64,000 bases of DNA from PALSA-1006 sp963733265 (GCA_963733265.1 CAVTCF010000001.1:62001-126000); one strand, 5' to 3'. Shown: positions 8,447 to 18,630, counted from the first letter of the stretch. Numbers and translations are program-made. Notes: generated by a model not told the origin, from the letters alone.

Positions 8447-9547
8447 ATGATTAAAGGAAATTTTGATATCCACTTGGATTTCTTAAGTACCTCTACGCCG
8501 CCCCTGATTGGGGTGGATATTAGCTCGTCCTCGGTCAAACTGGTTGAGCTAAGTCAGGCTCCCAAAAAAGGCGGGTATGTAGTCGAACGCTATGCGATAG
8601 AGACTCTGCCTCAAGATGCCGTGACCGATGGCAATATCAACAATTTGGATGCAGTATCCGAAGCGTTGCGCCGTGCGTGGAAACGGTTGGGGACTCGGGT
8701 AAAAAATGTGAGTGTTGCTTTACCCGCTGCTGCGGTGATCAGCAAAAAAATTCTTTTACCCAGCGGTCTGCGCGAAGATGACTTGGAAATCCAAGTGGAA
8801 GCGGAGGCTAATCAATATATACCGTTCGCGCTTGAAGAAGTTAATCTGGACTTCCAGGTGATCGGTCCATCGCCCGCAAGCCCGGATGAAGTTGAAGTAT
8901 TGCTGGCAGCATCACGCAAGGCCAATGTTGAGGATAGAGTGGCCTGTACACAAGTTGCGGGCCTTAAAACAATTATCGTCGATGTTGAGCCCTATGCCGC
9001 CGAAGCCGCATTTGAACAAGTTCGCTCGCAATTACCGGGCGGCGCGCTGGATCAATGCGTGGCGTTAATTGATATTGGTGCCACAGTAATGAACGTGAAC
9101 GTAATGCGAAACGATCAATCTGTTTACACGCGTGATCAGCAAATCGGCGGGGCACAATTAACCCAAATGATTCAAAACGCCTTTGGCCTGTCTGCAGAAG
9201 AGGCCGAAGTGGCCAAGCGCAATGGCGGCTTGGCGGATAATTATGAAAATGATGTGCTTATGCCTTTCAGAGAAAACGTGGCGACTGAAATAACACGGGC
9301 ATTGCAATTTTTCTTTACCTCTACCCAGTACAACGAAGTAAACTATATTGTATTGGCCGGCGGATGCTCGGCTTTGTCCGGATTGGATGACGCCGTTGCA
9401 ACCCGCACCCAAGTTAGTACTCTGGTCGCAAATCCATTTGCACAAATGACCTTGTCAAGCCGCATTAAGCCGCGACAACTTCAAACAGATGCACCAGCGC
9501 TCATGATTGCCTGCGGCTTGGCCTTGCGGAGGTTTGACCCATCATGA
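8447..9547 (+). CDS. pilM: type IV pilus assembly ATPase-like protein PilM
   Basis: This 366-residue actin/FtsA-fold cytoplasmic protein docks on the N-terminus of PilN and links the pilus motor to the PilNOP alignment subcomplex. The phosphate-binding signatures are IGVDISSSSVKLVEL (about 25-39), ALIDIGATVMNVNV and YIVLAGGCSALSGL. The ATG at 8447 has no clear Shine-Dalgarno sequence. Its stop overlaps the pilN start (ATGA), so translation is coupled. It is first in a complete pilMNOPQ operon. Confidence 0.95.
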   Translation: MIKGNFDIHLDFLSTSTPPLIGVDISSSSVKLVELSQAPKKGGYVVERYAIETLPQDAVTDGNINNLDAVSEALRRAWKRLGTRVKNVSVALPAAAVISKKILLPSGLREDDLEIQVEAEANQYIPFALEEVNLDFQVIGPSPASPDEVEVLLAASRKANVEDRVACTQVAGLKTIIVDVEPYAAEAAFEQVRSQLPGGALDQCVALIDIGATVMNVNVMRNDQSVYTRDQQIGGAQLTQMIQNAFGLSAEEAEVAKRNGGLADNYENDVLMPFRENVATEITRALQFFFTSTQYNEVNYIVLAGGCSALSGLDDAVATRTQVSTLVANPFAQMTLSSRIKPRQLQTDAPALMIACGLALRRFDPS

Positions 9548-10134
9548 TACGGATAAACTTACTGCCGCACCGCGCGGAAAAACGCCGTGCCAGACAGATT
9601 CAATTCGCGATTCTTAGTGGAATCTTTTTGCTCGCGGGTATAGTAATAGTCGGATTGGTGCATGTGGCGATTGATACGAGAATTTCATATCAACAGCGTC
9701 GCAATGAATATCTGAAGCAACAGATTGTTGTTCTGGACAAACAGATTGCCGAAATCAAAAAACTCAGGGAGCAAACACAATCCCTATTGGCACGTAAAAC
9801 GGTTGTTGAGAACTTGCAAAGCACGCGCGCCAGTGTTGTTCATTTGCTGGATCAGATGTTACGTATATTACCGGACGGAATCTATTTAAAAAGTCTCAAA
9901 CAGAGCGGGGATAAAATCAGCATAGTTGGTTACGCGCAATCAAATGCCCGCGTTTCAACGTTGATGCGCGCAATTGAAGACTCACCTTGGCTAAACTCCC
10001 CAACGCTGATTGAGATTCATGCATCAACGACTGCCGGCGCACGACTAAGTGAGTTTTCTCTAAACTTTAATCTGACGAAACAAGATGCCGCAGCGGCTCC
10101 TGTCTCCGATAAGCAAACGGCTCCGAAAGGTTAA
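9544..10134 (+). CDS. pilN: type IV pilus inner-membrane protein PilN
   Basis: This 196-residue bitopic protein begins MIRINLLPHRAEKR, the conserved PilM-binding peptide (INLLP). A transmembrane segment at about residues 20-42 follows, then a coiled-coil region, then a ferredoxin-like periplasmic domain that pairs with PilO. It overlaps pilM by 4 bases and precedes pilO by 3. Confidence 0.94.
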   Translation: MIRINLLPHRAEKRRARQIQFAILSGIFLLAGIVIVGLVHVAIDTRISYQQRRNEYLKQQIVVLDKQIAEIKKLREQTQSLLARKTVVENLQSTRASVVHLLDQMLRILPDGIYLKSLKQSGDKISIVGYAQSNARVSTLMRAIEDSPWLNSPTLIEIHASTTAGARLSEFSLNFNLTKQDAAAAPVSDKQTAPKG

Positions 10135-10137
10135 GAG

Positions 10138-10776
10138 ATGGCCATGAATTTTATGGAAGAGTTAAAAAACGTCGACCCTAAAAAACCGGGAAGTTGGCCT
10201 TGGCCCATTAAAATAGGTACATTTATTGCGATACTGGTAGGTGTAGTCATTCTTGGCGCAGTAGCAGATTGGCAGGGGGAATGGTCAAGCTACCAAGGGT
10301 TCAAACAGGAAGAACTGCAATTGCGGGAAACTTTTTTGACCAAGAAAAAAGAAGCCATCAATTTGGACATTATCAAAAAACAACTCATTGAAACTCAGCA
10401 ATCATTTGGCGCATTGCTGAAACAACTCCCCAGCAAGTCTGAAATGGATGCGCTGTTGACTGACATAAATCAAGCCGGACTGGGTCGCGGACTGCAGTTT
10501 GATTTATTTCGTCCAAGTCCGGAAGTGGCAACTGCAACTGGCGGGTTTACTGAACAACCCATTGCAATCCGTGTTACAGGGAACTATGACGACTTGGGAA
10601 AGTTTAGCAGCGATATTTCACAACTACCTAGAATCGTTACACTAAATGACATTACCATTTCACCCAACGCGGGTGGCGGGTTAAGTATGGATGCAACGGC
10701 AAAGACATATCGCTACTTGGACGATGATGAATTGGCCGCCCAGAAAAAAGCCGCTAAACAGGGAGCAAAGAAATGA
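10138..10776 (+). CDS. pilO: type IV pilus inner-membrane protein PilO
   Basis: This 212-residue protein has a cytoplasmic N-terminus (including KPGSWPWPIK), one membrane span at about residues 28-48, a heptad-rich periplasmic coiled coil and a C-terminal ferredoxin-like domain that dimerises with PilN. A second in-frame ATG lies two codons downstream of the first. The stop overlaps pilP (ATGA). Confidence 0.93.
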   Translation: MAMNFMEELKNVDPKKPGSWPWPIKIGTFIAILVGVVILGAVADWQGEWSSYQGFKQEELQLRETFLTKKKEAINLDIIKKQLIETQQSFGALLKQLPSKSEMDALLTDINQAGLGRGLQFDLFRPSPEVATATGGFTEQPIAIRVTGNYDDLGKFSSDISQLPRIVTLNDITISPNAGGGLSMDATAKTYRYLDDDELAAQKKAAKQGAKK

Positions 10777-11285
10777 GAGGCGCGGGCGTGGTAGTGATTG
10801 CGTCCTTATTGCTTGCCGGGTGTGGCGGCGAGGAATTTCAGGATTTGCGGGATTTCGTGCGGGATTCAGGCGCTGATATGCGCGGCAAAGTTCCCCCGCC
10901 CCCGGAAATAAGGCCATACGAGCCTTTCAGCTACGATAACTCAACAGCAATACAGGATCCGTTTAAACCGCGCAAGAGTGATATCAAAAATTCGGGTCGT
11001 GCCGGACAAAATCAGCCAAATTTGGATCGGCCAAAAGAAGAGTTGGAAGAGTTTCCGCTCGAAAGCCTTAAAATGGTCGGCTATCTGCAGCGGGCTTCTG
11101 TGGGCTATGGCGTTATCCGCTCAACAGATGGAAAGCTTCACCGCATCAAAGTGGGTAACTATGTCGGAATGAACTTCGGACAGGTTATTTCGGTAACAGA
11201 CACCGAAATAAAAATCAAAGAAATGGTGCAAGACAGTGCTGGCGATTGGTCTGAGCGCGAAAGCAGTTTGCAGTTGGTTGAGTGA
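10773..11285 (+). CDS. pilP: type IV pilus lipoprotein PilP
   Basis: This 170-residue protein has a short signal with lipobox LLAGC (Cys at about residue 17), so it is an inner-membrane lipoprotein. A disordered, proline-rich linker is followed by the beta-sandwich that contacts PilQ (about residues 80-170). It bridges PilNO to the secretin. Start overlaps the pilO stop; the pilQ ATG lies 14 bp after its stop. Confidence 0.93.
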   Translation: MRGAGVVVIASLLLAGCGGEEFQDLRDFVRDSGADMRGKVPPPPEIRPYEPFSYDNSTAIQDPFKPRKSDIKNSGRAGQNQPNLDRPKEELEEFPLESLKMVGYLQRASVGYGVIRSTDGKLHRIKVGNYVGMNFGQVISVTDTEIKIKEMVQDSAGDWSERESSLQLVE

Positions 11286-11299
11286 TCAGGAGCAAATCT

Positions 11300-13434
11300 A
11301 TGGAAAACTATTTTAACTCTGTCCGAAGAATACTTCGTTTGGCTTTTATAACCGCAGCAATACTGTCTTTCGGCGCAAATGCCGAAGTCGCTTCAGGAGA
11401 TGCAAACGGCATCCAGACAATTAGCGCGGCCCCTTCTATCGGCGGAAAAATCGTTCTTAAAATAGGATTAAAGGCGGCCTTACCTAATCAGCCGGCTGCT
11501 TTCACGATCAATACTCCACCCCGTATCGCGTTTGATTTTCCAAACACGACGAATGACTTGGGTAAGGCTATTCAGAATATTAGTGAAGGTGATTTGCGTA
11601 GTGTAAATATTGTTCAAGCGGGAAATCGCACTCGCTTGGTTGTAAATCTAAGTCAGATGCTGAAATACGACACCCAAATAGATGGGAACAATGTGCTTAT
11701 CACATTGCAGGCGAAAGAATCATCTGCAGGCAATTTGGCGGTAGTAACCACAACACGTTTTGCAGAGGCCAAGCCGAGTAGTCAGCCGCATAGCTTACGT
11801 GATGTGGATTTTAGACGCGGTAAAAATGGCGAAGGAAGAATAGAAATTGATCTGTCAGATTCGGGTGTGGGAATCGACATCAAACAACAAGGCAAAACCT
11901 TGCTTGTCGATTTTGCACAAACCAACCTACCTAGAAATTTGCAGCGCAAGTTAGATGTGGTTGATTTTGGGACGCCGGTGCAATTAATTGATGCCACTCC
12001 TCAAGGGGAGAATACTCGCTTGGTGATTGAACCGAAGGGGTCTTGGGAATATGCTGCTTACCAGACTGACAACAAATTTATTATTGAAGTCAAACCCGTC
12101 GTAGAGGACACCAGTAAATTGACCAAGGGAAGCCGCAACACTTATGCCGGCGAGAAACTAAGCCTGAATTTTCAAAATATTTCCACTCGTGAAGCTTTAA
12201 ATGTAATTGCCGACTTTACCAACCTGAACATGGTAATCAGTGATACGGTTGCAGGGAACTTGACGTTGCGACTGAAAGATGTGCCTTGGGACCAGGCTCT
12301 GCAAATCATTCTTGACTCCCGTGGTTTGCTTCAGGAAAAAGAAGGCAACGTGATTATGGTTGCGCCGAGTGATGAAATTAACGCGCGTCAAAAAGACAAA
12401 TTATCATCTCAAAAAGCAATCATAGAGTTGGAACCCGTTCTAACGGAAGCCTTCCCGCTGAATTATGCAAAGGTAGTCGATGTTAAAAATGTACTTGCTG
12501 GCGCCCTGAATATAGGGGCTACAACAGGGGCGGCAACGCCGGGGGCAACGCCAGGGGCTGCCGGAACTAACAGCCCTGTTCCGGCAAATGTCGCGTTCGA
12601 TACCCGCACAAATACCATGTATGTTACAGCGTCACTTAGCAAATTGGAACGGGTTCGCGAAATCATCAAAAAACTTGATATTCCGATTCGTCAGGTATTG
12701 ATTGAAGCCAGATTTGTAGAGGCATCAACCTCTTACAATGCTCAAATTGGCGGTAAATTGGGCTACACCGGCCCCGCTGTGGCGGCGGGGGGGGATCTCC
12801 CATCGGAAGCACTGGCACAAATGCACTTTTAACTGCCGCAGGCGTAAACAACACAGGATTTGTATCAGGCCAAGGAGGTAGTGTCAATGTATCGTTGTTC
12901 AATGCACTCGCAACCAAAACATTGAATTTGGAATTGAATGCATCAGAGGTTGATGGAACAACGAAGTCGATTGCCAGTCCGCGTGTAATGACAGGTGACT
13001 CAACACCGGCAATAATAAAGTCCGGAGTTCAAATACCTTATACCACTGTGGGCGGAACCGTGGGAGGGGCGGCTACAGTCGCATTTGTGGATGCTGTGTT
13101 GGGCTTAACTGTGACGCCAAAAATCACACCGGATGACCGGATAACGTTGACCGTGGACTTGCACGATGATACGGTCGGCTCACTTTATGGAGGAATACCC
13201 AGTATCAATAGCAAGGAAGTCTCTACAACAATACTAGTAGACAATGGGGGAACGGTTGTCATCGGCGGTATCTACACTCAAGAATTAGTTGATACGCTGG
13301 CAAAAGTCCCCTTGTTGGGAGACATACCATTTCTTGGGTGGCTATTCAAGAATGACGCCAAGAAGGATACGAAGGATGAACTTCTAGTTTTTATTACACC
13401 CAAAATTTTGAAAGATGCTTTAAACCTGAATTAA
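11300..13434 (+). pseudogene. pilQ: type IV pilus secretin PilQ, split by a frameshift in a poly-G run
   Basis: The ATG at 11300 with AGGAG upstream is a better start than the in-frame GTG at 11282. A signal peptide precedes AMIN-type domains and N0/N1 domains. Frame 1 stops at 12832, shortly after a run of eight G (12787-12794). The secretin domain continues in the -1 frame to 13434 (GGSPIGSTG, ..ALATKTLNLELNA.., VPLLGDIPFLGWLF). One extra G would restore a continuous protein of about 711 residues, the normal length. As written, the outer-membrane channel cannot be made. Causes may be slipped-strand switching or a sequencing error; both fit. Just before the break is a low-complexity linker of repeated GATPGA-like units. 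Confidence 0.88.
12787..12794 (+). repeat. poly-G tract (8 G) at the pilQ frameshift
   Basis: The run lies in GCGGCG-G8-ATC. Upstream codons read ...AVAAGGD; the true secretin frame resumes immediately after the tract, so the tract itself is the point of frame change. Length 9 restores the frame. Confidence 0.9.
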
Positions 13435-13435
13435 G

Positions 13436-13490
13436 ATTTCCCATAAAGCAAAAAGCCCGGTTAGTCCGGGCTTTTTGCTTTATGGGAAAT
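13436..13490 (+). terminator. long perfect terminator hairpin after pilQ
   Basis: A perfect 25-bp stem (13436-13460 with 13466-13490) surrounds the loop TTAGT. Its GC-rich core GCCCGG/CCGGGC is followed by TTTTTG, so termination can occur inside the right arm. The symmetry allows function in both directions. It separates the pil operon from aroKB. Confidence 0.9.
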
Positions 13491-13526
13491 GCTTAAAGAA
13501 GCTTATTTCCGTTACAATTCACCCTC

Positions 13527-15179
13527 ATGACATTAAACAACTTACACCAAGACAAGCGCCCTTCCGGAAATATTGTTCTTGTCGGAATGATGGGCGCAGG
13601 CAAAACGACCGTGGGTAAAATGCTTGCCCGGCAACTGGGTAAAACTTTTATCGACAGCGATGAAGAGATTCAGAAACGCACGGGCGTCAAAATATCCCAT
13701 ATATTTGATGTCGAGGGTGAAGAGGGTTTCCGCCAACGTGAAAGTGCAGTTATTCAGGACTTGATCAAGCTGGACAATATCATTTTGGCAACAGGGGGCG
13801 GCGCAGTACTAAAACAGGATAACCGCGATGCATTAAAAAAAAATGGTGTCGTTATCTATTTAAAAAGTGGCGTCCATGATTTGTGGCAACGCACGCGCCA
13901 TGATCACAGCCGTCCATTATTACAAACGGCCAATCCACGGGCAAAACTGCAAGAATTGTTCGAGCAACGTGATTCGCTTTATACAGAAGTTGCTGATTAC
14001 GTTGTTCTTACGGGCAAACAAAGTGTGCAATCGCTGATAGCCCGATTGATAAAGAAAATCAATACGCCAGTTGACCCTTTCCCGGGTATACAAAACATGC
14101 AAACATTAGACGTAGGTCTTGCCGAAAGAAGTTACCAAATCCACATTGGTCAAGACTTGATTAACCACGCTGAATTATTGTTAAAACATCTCCCGCACAA
14201 ACGGGCGGCAATTGTCAGCAACACCACTGTCGCGCCGTTGTATTTGGAAAAATTAACCGGCACGCTGACGAGCAACGGCATTCAGGTGCAAACGATCATA
14301 CTGCCGGATGGAGAACAGTACAAAAACTCGGCATCGCTTAATTCGATCTATGACGCTCTGCTTTCTAGCCGGAGCGAGCGCACCACGCCATTAATAGCCT
14401 TGGGAGGGGGCGTAATAGGCGATTTGACAGGCTTTGCAGCGGCGAGCTATCTAAGAGGCGTCCCGTTCATTCAAATCCCCACAACCCTGCTTGCGCAGGT
14501 TGATTCATCGGTGGGCGGTAAAACAGGGATCAATCATCCCTTGGGCAAAAATATGATAGGCGCCTTTTATCAACCGCAAGTCGTGATTGCCGATGTTGCC
14601 ACGCTCGGTACTTTATCCGATAAAGAATTGAGAGCCGGAATAGCCGAGGTTGTCAAATACGGCTTGATTCGCGATTTGGCATTTTTGGAATGGCTGGAAC
14701 TTAACATTGAAAAACTGCTCCTGCGCGATGCGGAAGCGCTGCAATATGCCATTGTGCGCAGTTGCCAGAACAAAGCAGAAGTAGTCGGTAACGATGAAAG
14801 AGAAAGCGGCGAACGCGCCCTCTTGAATCTGGGCCACACCTTCGGGCACGCAATCGAAAACGCGATGGGATACGGCGTCTGGTTACATGGTGAAGCCGTT
14901 GCAGCGGGAACAATCATGGCAGCCGATTTGTCTCGACGACTGGGCTGGTTGAGCGAGCAAGATGTTGAGCGCACAAAAGAATTATTCAAAAAGGCAGGGT
15001 TGCCGATCAAAGGACCGCAACTGGGAACAGAGAAATATTTGCAACTCATGGGGCTGGATAAAAAAGTTTCCGATGGCAAAATTCGATTTGTATTGCTGAA
15101 AGCATTGGGGCAAGCGGTGATTACGGACGATGTGCCTGCAGACTTGCTTGTAAAAACATTAGAGTCTTGCAGTGAATAA
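13527..15179 (+). CDS. aroKB: fused shikimate kinase / 3-dehydroquinate synthase
   Basis: One 550-residue frame holds two shikimate-pathway enzymes. Residues 1-180 are shikimate kinase: P-loop GMMGAGKTT, shikimate-binding DSDEEIQ, GGGAVL and RPLL. After a short linker, the AroB part begins at M191 (MQTLDVGLAER): NAD-binding LGGGVIGDLTGF, PTTLLAQVDSSVGGKTG, NMIGAFYQP, and metal ligands in LNLGHTFGHAIE. In most relatives aroK and aroB are separate adjacent genes. No stop or good internal ribosome site separates them here. Fusion is real unless a base error removed the aroK stop. dgt overlaps the 3' end. Confidence 0.88.
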   Translation: MTLNNLHQDKRPSGNIVLVGMMGAGKTTVGKMLARQLGKTFIDSDEEIQKRTGVKISHIFDVEGEEGFRQRESAVIQDLIKLDNIILATGGGAVLKQDNRDALKKNGVVIYLKSGVHDLWQRTRHDHSRPLLQTANPRAKLQELFEQRDSLYTEVADYVVLTGKQSVQSLIARLIKKINTPVDPFPGIQNMQTLDVGLAERSYQIHIGQDLINHAELLLKHLPHKRAAIVSNTTVAPLYLEKLTGTLTSNGIQVQTIILPDGEQYKNSASLNSIYDALLSSRSERTTPLIALGGGVIGDLTGFAAASYLRGVPFIQIPTTLLAQVDSSVGGKTGINHPLGKNMIGAFYQPQVVIADVATLGTLSDKELRAGIAEVVKYGLIRDLAFLEWLELNIEKLLLRDAEALQYAIVRSCQNKAEVVGNDERESGERALLNLGHTFGHAIENAMGYGVWLHGEAVAAGTIMAADLSRRLGWLSEQDVERTKELFKKAGLPIKGPQLGTEKYLQLMGLDKKVSDGKIRFVLLKALGQAVITDDVPADLLVKTLESCSE

Positions 15180-16299
15180 TTTTCAACTGGCACCTTACGC
15201 TACGAGCGCCCAGTCAACACGCGGGCGCAAAGTGTTTGAAGCCGCCCCGCCGGGCAGAAGCGAATTTCAACGAGATCGCGACCGCATTATTCATTCCAGC
15301 GCTTTTCGCCGTTTGGAATACAAAACCCAGGTATTCGTAAATCATGAAGGCGATTTGTTTCGCACCAGATTAACTCACAGCATCGAAGTTGCCCAAATTG
15401 GCCGCTCAATAGCCCGGCGCTTAATGCTGAATGAAGACCTCGTGGAAGCGATTTCGTTGGCTCACGATTTGGGACATACGCCCTTCGGCCATGCCGGACA
15501 AGAAGCACTTAACAACTGCATGAAAGATTACGGCGGTTTTGAACACAACTTGCAATCATTGCGAGTGGTAGATGTACTGGAAGAACGTTACGCTGCCTTT
15601 GACGGCTTGAACCTGTGTTTTGAAACACGCGAAGGCATACTCAAACATTGCTCTTTGGAAAACGCGGCACAATTGGGAGATGTCGGCAGCCGCTTTATCA
15701 ACAATCAGCAACCCACACTGGAAGCACAAATCGCCAATCTGGCAGACGAGATTGCCTACAATAATCATGACGTGGACGATGGCCTGCGCTCCGGATTAAT
15801 CACGCTGGAGCAACTTGCCGAGGTTAGATTATTTTCCAGACACCTGAGCGAAGTACGCGAGCTCTATCCCGCACTGGCAGAGAGACGAGTCATACACGAA
15901 ACCATACGGCGCATGATCAACACGCTGGTGGGCGACTTGATCGAGCAGACGGAAAAAAATATCGGCGCACAGATACTTAATGATGCAAATGCTGTGCGCA
16001 ACGCTCTCCCGCTGGTCGCATTCAGCGAACCCATGCGTGCGCTAAATCGCGAACTCAAAACATTTTTGCACAATGAACTATACCGGCATTACCGCGTCAT
16101 GAGAATGAGCGCCAAAGCTCATCGTATTATCAGCGAGCTGTTTAAAGTGTTTATGGAAGACCGCAGATTATTGCCGCCGCAATTCTTGCATGCCACCGAG
16201 CTAACACATGCTCGCTCAGTTGCCGACTACATCGCGGGCATGACAGACCGTTACGCGATCAGAGAACATCGGCGGATATTTGCGGTGGAAGAAATTTAA
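15172..16299 (+). CDS. dgt: deoxyguanosinetriphosphate triphosphohydrolase-like protein
   Basis: This 375-residue HD-domain phosphohydrolase hydrolyses dNTPs to nucleoside and triphosphate. HD motifs are RLTHSIEVAQIGRSIARR (first His) and SLAHDLGHTPFGHAG (HD pair), with a later Asp in ANLADEIAYNNHDVDDG. The N-terminal SAFRRLEYKTQVF motif is typical of the short dgt-like subtype. The start is a GTG overlapping the aroB end by 8 bases, so translation is coupled. Confidence 0.92.
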   Translation: MNNFQLAPYATSAQSTRGRKVFEAAPPGRSEFQRDRDRIIHSSAFRRLEYKTQVFVNHEGDLFRTRLTHSIEVAQIGRSIARRLMLNEDLVEAISLAHDLGHTPFGHAGQEALNNCMKDYGGFEHNLQSLRVVDVLEERYAAFDGLNLCFETREGILKHCSLENAAQLGDVGSRFINNQQPTLEAQIANLADEIAYNNHDVDDGLRSGLITLEQLAEVRLFSRHLSEVRELYPALAERRVIHETIRRMINTLVGDLIEQTEKNIGAQILNDANAVRNALPLVAFSEPMRALNRELKTFLHNELYRHYRVMRMSAKAHRIISELFKVFMEDRRLLPPQFLHATELTHARSVADYIAGMTDRYAIREHRRIFAVEEI

Positions 16300-16320
16300 T
16301 ACAAACTTGTCGAGGTATAA

Positions 16321-16345
16321 AAATGGCCCCGGTAAGGGGCCATTT
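16321..16345. terminator. bidirectional terminator between dgt and the Ig-repeat lipoprotein
   Basis: AAATGGCCCC and GGGGCCATTT form a perfect 10-bp stem around GGTAA. It sits between two convergent genes. The T-run is short on both sides. Confidence 0.65.
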
Positions 16346-16361
16346 AACATGCAGGCACAAC

Positions 16362-18326
16362 TTAATTAAAGGGAGAAGCTGGTAGCGCGCAGGGGCTGGC
16401 GATATCAGAAGCTAACGGCATTAACGGCAGCAGAGTGGAGGCAGTTGATTCACTGCCTGACACCCGCGTGGTGGCCGAAATCGTCGCGCTGATCCAGTTG
16501 GCATATTCTTTCAGATAAGACCAAGTGAACGTAGCCCGACCATTTGTATCAGTAGTCACCGAGGTGGGAATGGCGCCCGCAGCAGCCAAAGCTGGCCACA
16601 GTTTTCCATCCGCAGGGCCATAAAATGGGGTGGTAAGTGAAGCCCCGCCAGGGCCGTCGATATCTTCTCCTGAATCAAGTACCAAGTTTTTATTTGTATC
16701 TTCGTTTGCGAATGCACCACCTATATAGGTTGCTACGCAAGTCGCTGTGCGTGTACCTTTGTAGTAATAAGTTGGCCATAGCGATAGTGAAACAACAGCG
16801 CCAGAAACAGCAGCGCCGGAGGAGTCGGTGACGAAGAGTGTCAGCGGTAGTGTATAGTAAGTGTTTGACGTATCTACTCCAACGGTGGTGCTCGCTCCAA
16901 TGGCGATTGATCCGGCGGTTCCGCCGACCGTAATATTAAGCACGGCAGAGGATGCTGCGCCAGTGGCTCCTACGATGCTTGCTCTAACCTGATTATTTTG
17001 AGTAGTGGATAATGTACCAGCAGTATATGTTGCTTGTGCATAACCCGGTGCAACACCGGCGGCGGCGACAGTGTTGGTCGTAGCAACTACCGGACTGATC
17101 GATTCACCGGAGCCCGTTGATTTAAGTAGCTGAAATAAAACGGGCGCACCCCCAACAGGATTTGCCCCATCAGTGACGTATGCAGTAAGCGTTGCCGTGC
17201 TCTGAGTAGTTCCTGAACTCGGGGGGATCACCGTAGAGTTAGACTGCAGAGTAATCGTAGTGGCCGAGGCTGTGCTCGCTGTAATTGAAAGCGTCAGCGT
17301 TGCCGAGGCAAGCACAGTTCCGCTCCCACTAAGCGCGTCGATTTGCACTGTGGCATTGCCCGCGAAGTTACCGGGAACAAAAGTTTGCGAATTCGCTCCC
17401 GGACCAGAAATGGCAGAAGTTGCTATGGCAGCGCTGCTTGATAACCAGCTACCAAGTGTTGTGGCGTAGCGAACATTTGCAACCGTGACGCCACCTATTG
17501 TGGCAGGCACATAAACCGCAACGGGTTGATTTGTGTTAATGGTTACAGCGTATGGTGAGCTGGTTGGTGCAGTTACCGAAAACGACGAGCCAGAAGCTGT
17601 AATGGCTATAGTTTCGGTAGCCGAAGCCGTGACTGCGCCAGTGGTATCTAACCATTGCACTAGAACGTCAACGTTTCCAGTCGCCGTACCCGTTAAGCTT
17701 ACCGTGGCTGTTCCGCTTGAGTTCGTGGTTCCGGTTGCCGTACTCAATGTGCCGCTGCCCGTGCTGGTTGTTGCAACGGAGAAGCTGAGAGACTGGCTGG
17801 ATACTGCATTACCACCCGCATCTTTAGCGACAATGGTGATCGGAACGGCTGTTCCCGCAGCAAAAGTGTTGTTTGTGGTGGTTAGCGTCAGTGTAGAGCC
17901 CGTGACTTGAATGGGGATGGAAGCAGTAATTGCAGATCCGGACACCGCGACCGTGATTGTTGCAGTGCGATTGAGTCCGGAGTTACCCGCATTGAAAGTG
18001 ACGGTAGCTTTACCTGTAGAATCTGTTGTGGCGGTAGCTGCGCCAAGTTGCCCGGAAGACGCAGAAAAAGTGAGCGCTTGTCCAGACAATATTGAATTAG
18101 AAGAGGTTAAAACGGTTGCGGTAATAGTGACTGAATTTGTACCATCGCTTTTAACGCTGGTACCGGTGGTGGAAAGCGAAATCGTCGACGCCGCCGAAGT
18201 ACTGGTGGTGGTTGTAGATGTTGTAGAGGGTGTTCCTCCGCAACCATTCAGTAAAAACGCGGTCGCAGTCAACGCCAGAGAACTCAAAACAACTGCAGAA
18301 AAATTTTGTTTGATCGAACGCACCAT
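16362..18326 (-). CDS. surface lipoprotein with bacterial Ig-like (Big-1 type) repeats
   Basis: The 654-residue protein starts with a signal peptide and lipobox FLLNGC (Cys29). A Thr/Ser-rich linker follows, then about five Ig-like domains of about 100 residues. Each shows Big-1 features such as SGQALTFSAS...G..TATTDSTGKATVTF and NSSGTATVSL. The domain near residue 560 contains acidic loops (EDTNKNLVLDSGED) that could bind calcium. Such invasin-like repeats build stalks on the cell surface. The gene converges with dgt and diverges from gltB. Its ligand is unknown, and I see no enzyme domain. Confidence 0.8.
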   Translation of the reverse strand: MVRSIKQNFSAVVLSSLALTATAFLLNGCGGTPSTTSTTTTSTSAASTISLSTTGTSVKSDGTNSVTITATVLTSSNSILSGQALTFSASSGQLGAATATTDSTGKATVTFNAGNSGLNRTATITVAVSGSAITASIPIQVTGSTLTLTTTNNTFAAGTAVPITIVAKDAGGNAVSSQSLSFSVATTSTGSGTLSTATGTTNSSGTATVSLTGTATGNVDVLVQWLDTTGAVTASATETIAITASGSSFSVTAPTSSPYAVTINTNQPVAVYVPATIGGVTVANVRYATTLGSWLSSSAAIATSAISGPGANSQTFVPGNFAGNATVQIDALSGSGTVLASATLTLSITASTASATTITLQSNSTVIPPSSGTTQSTATLTAYVTDGANPVGGAPVLFQLLKSTGSGESISPVVATTNTVAAAGVAPGYAQATYTAGTLSTTQNNQVRASIVGATGAASSAVLNITVGGTAGSIAIGASTTVGVDTSNTYYTLPLTLFVTDSSGAAVSGAVVSLSLWPTYYYKGTRTATCVATYIGGAFANEDTNKNLVLDSGEDIDGPGGASLTTPFYGPADGKLWPALAAAGAIPTSVTTDTNGRATFTWSYLKEYANWISATISATTRVSGSESTASTLLPLMPLASDIASPCALPASPFN

Positions 18327-18630
18327 TGAGTTTTCCTTTTAAGCGCTCCGCGCAATAATCGTACCCAATACACTACAACAAAAGTTTCCTCAACACAATA
18401 GCTTAGCGTGACTTGTTGACAAACAACCCTCACCAAATGATGCAACGGCCTTTTTTTGTGTATAAGCGGCCATTTTTTCCGTATAAACGGGTAATGCTAT
18501 TTAATTCGAGTACTGAAATACGATATTGCTGATAGCACAGAGACAGGGTAACATTCGCGCCCTTTCGCTTTTGAAATGAGCGGCGGCCTTTGCTGCCGAA
18601 TTTTGTCTTAAAGTTTTAATGAGGAACAAA
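18327..18630. promoter_or_regulatory. divergent intergenic region, lipoprotein / gltB
   Basis: This region of about 300 bp holds TTGACA at 18416-18421 and an imperfect direct repeat (GTATAAGCGG and GTATAAACGG, about 18461 and 18481) that could be an operator. No promoter -10 is convincing. A GCGGCGGCC-type GC-rich stretch precedes the gltB start. No gene is seen. Confidence 0.35.

Noticed and set aside
17533..18342. Plus-strand frames inside the Ig-repeat lipoprotein
   Set aside because: Low-complexity Thr/Ser/Val-rich coding DNA gives long shadow frames; the minus strand has signal peptide, lipobox and repeats.
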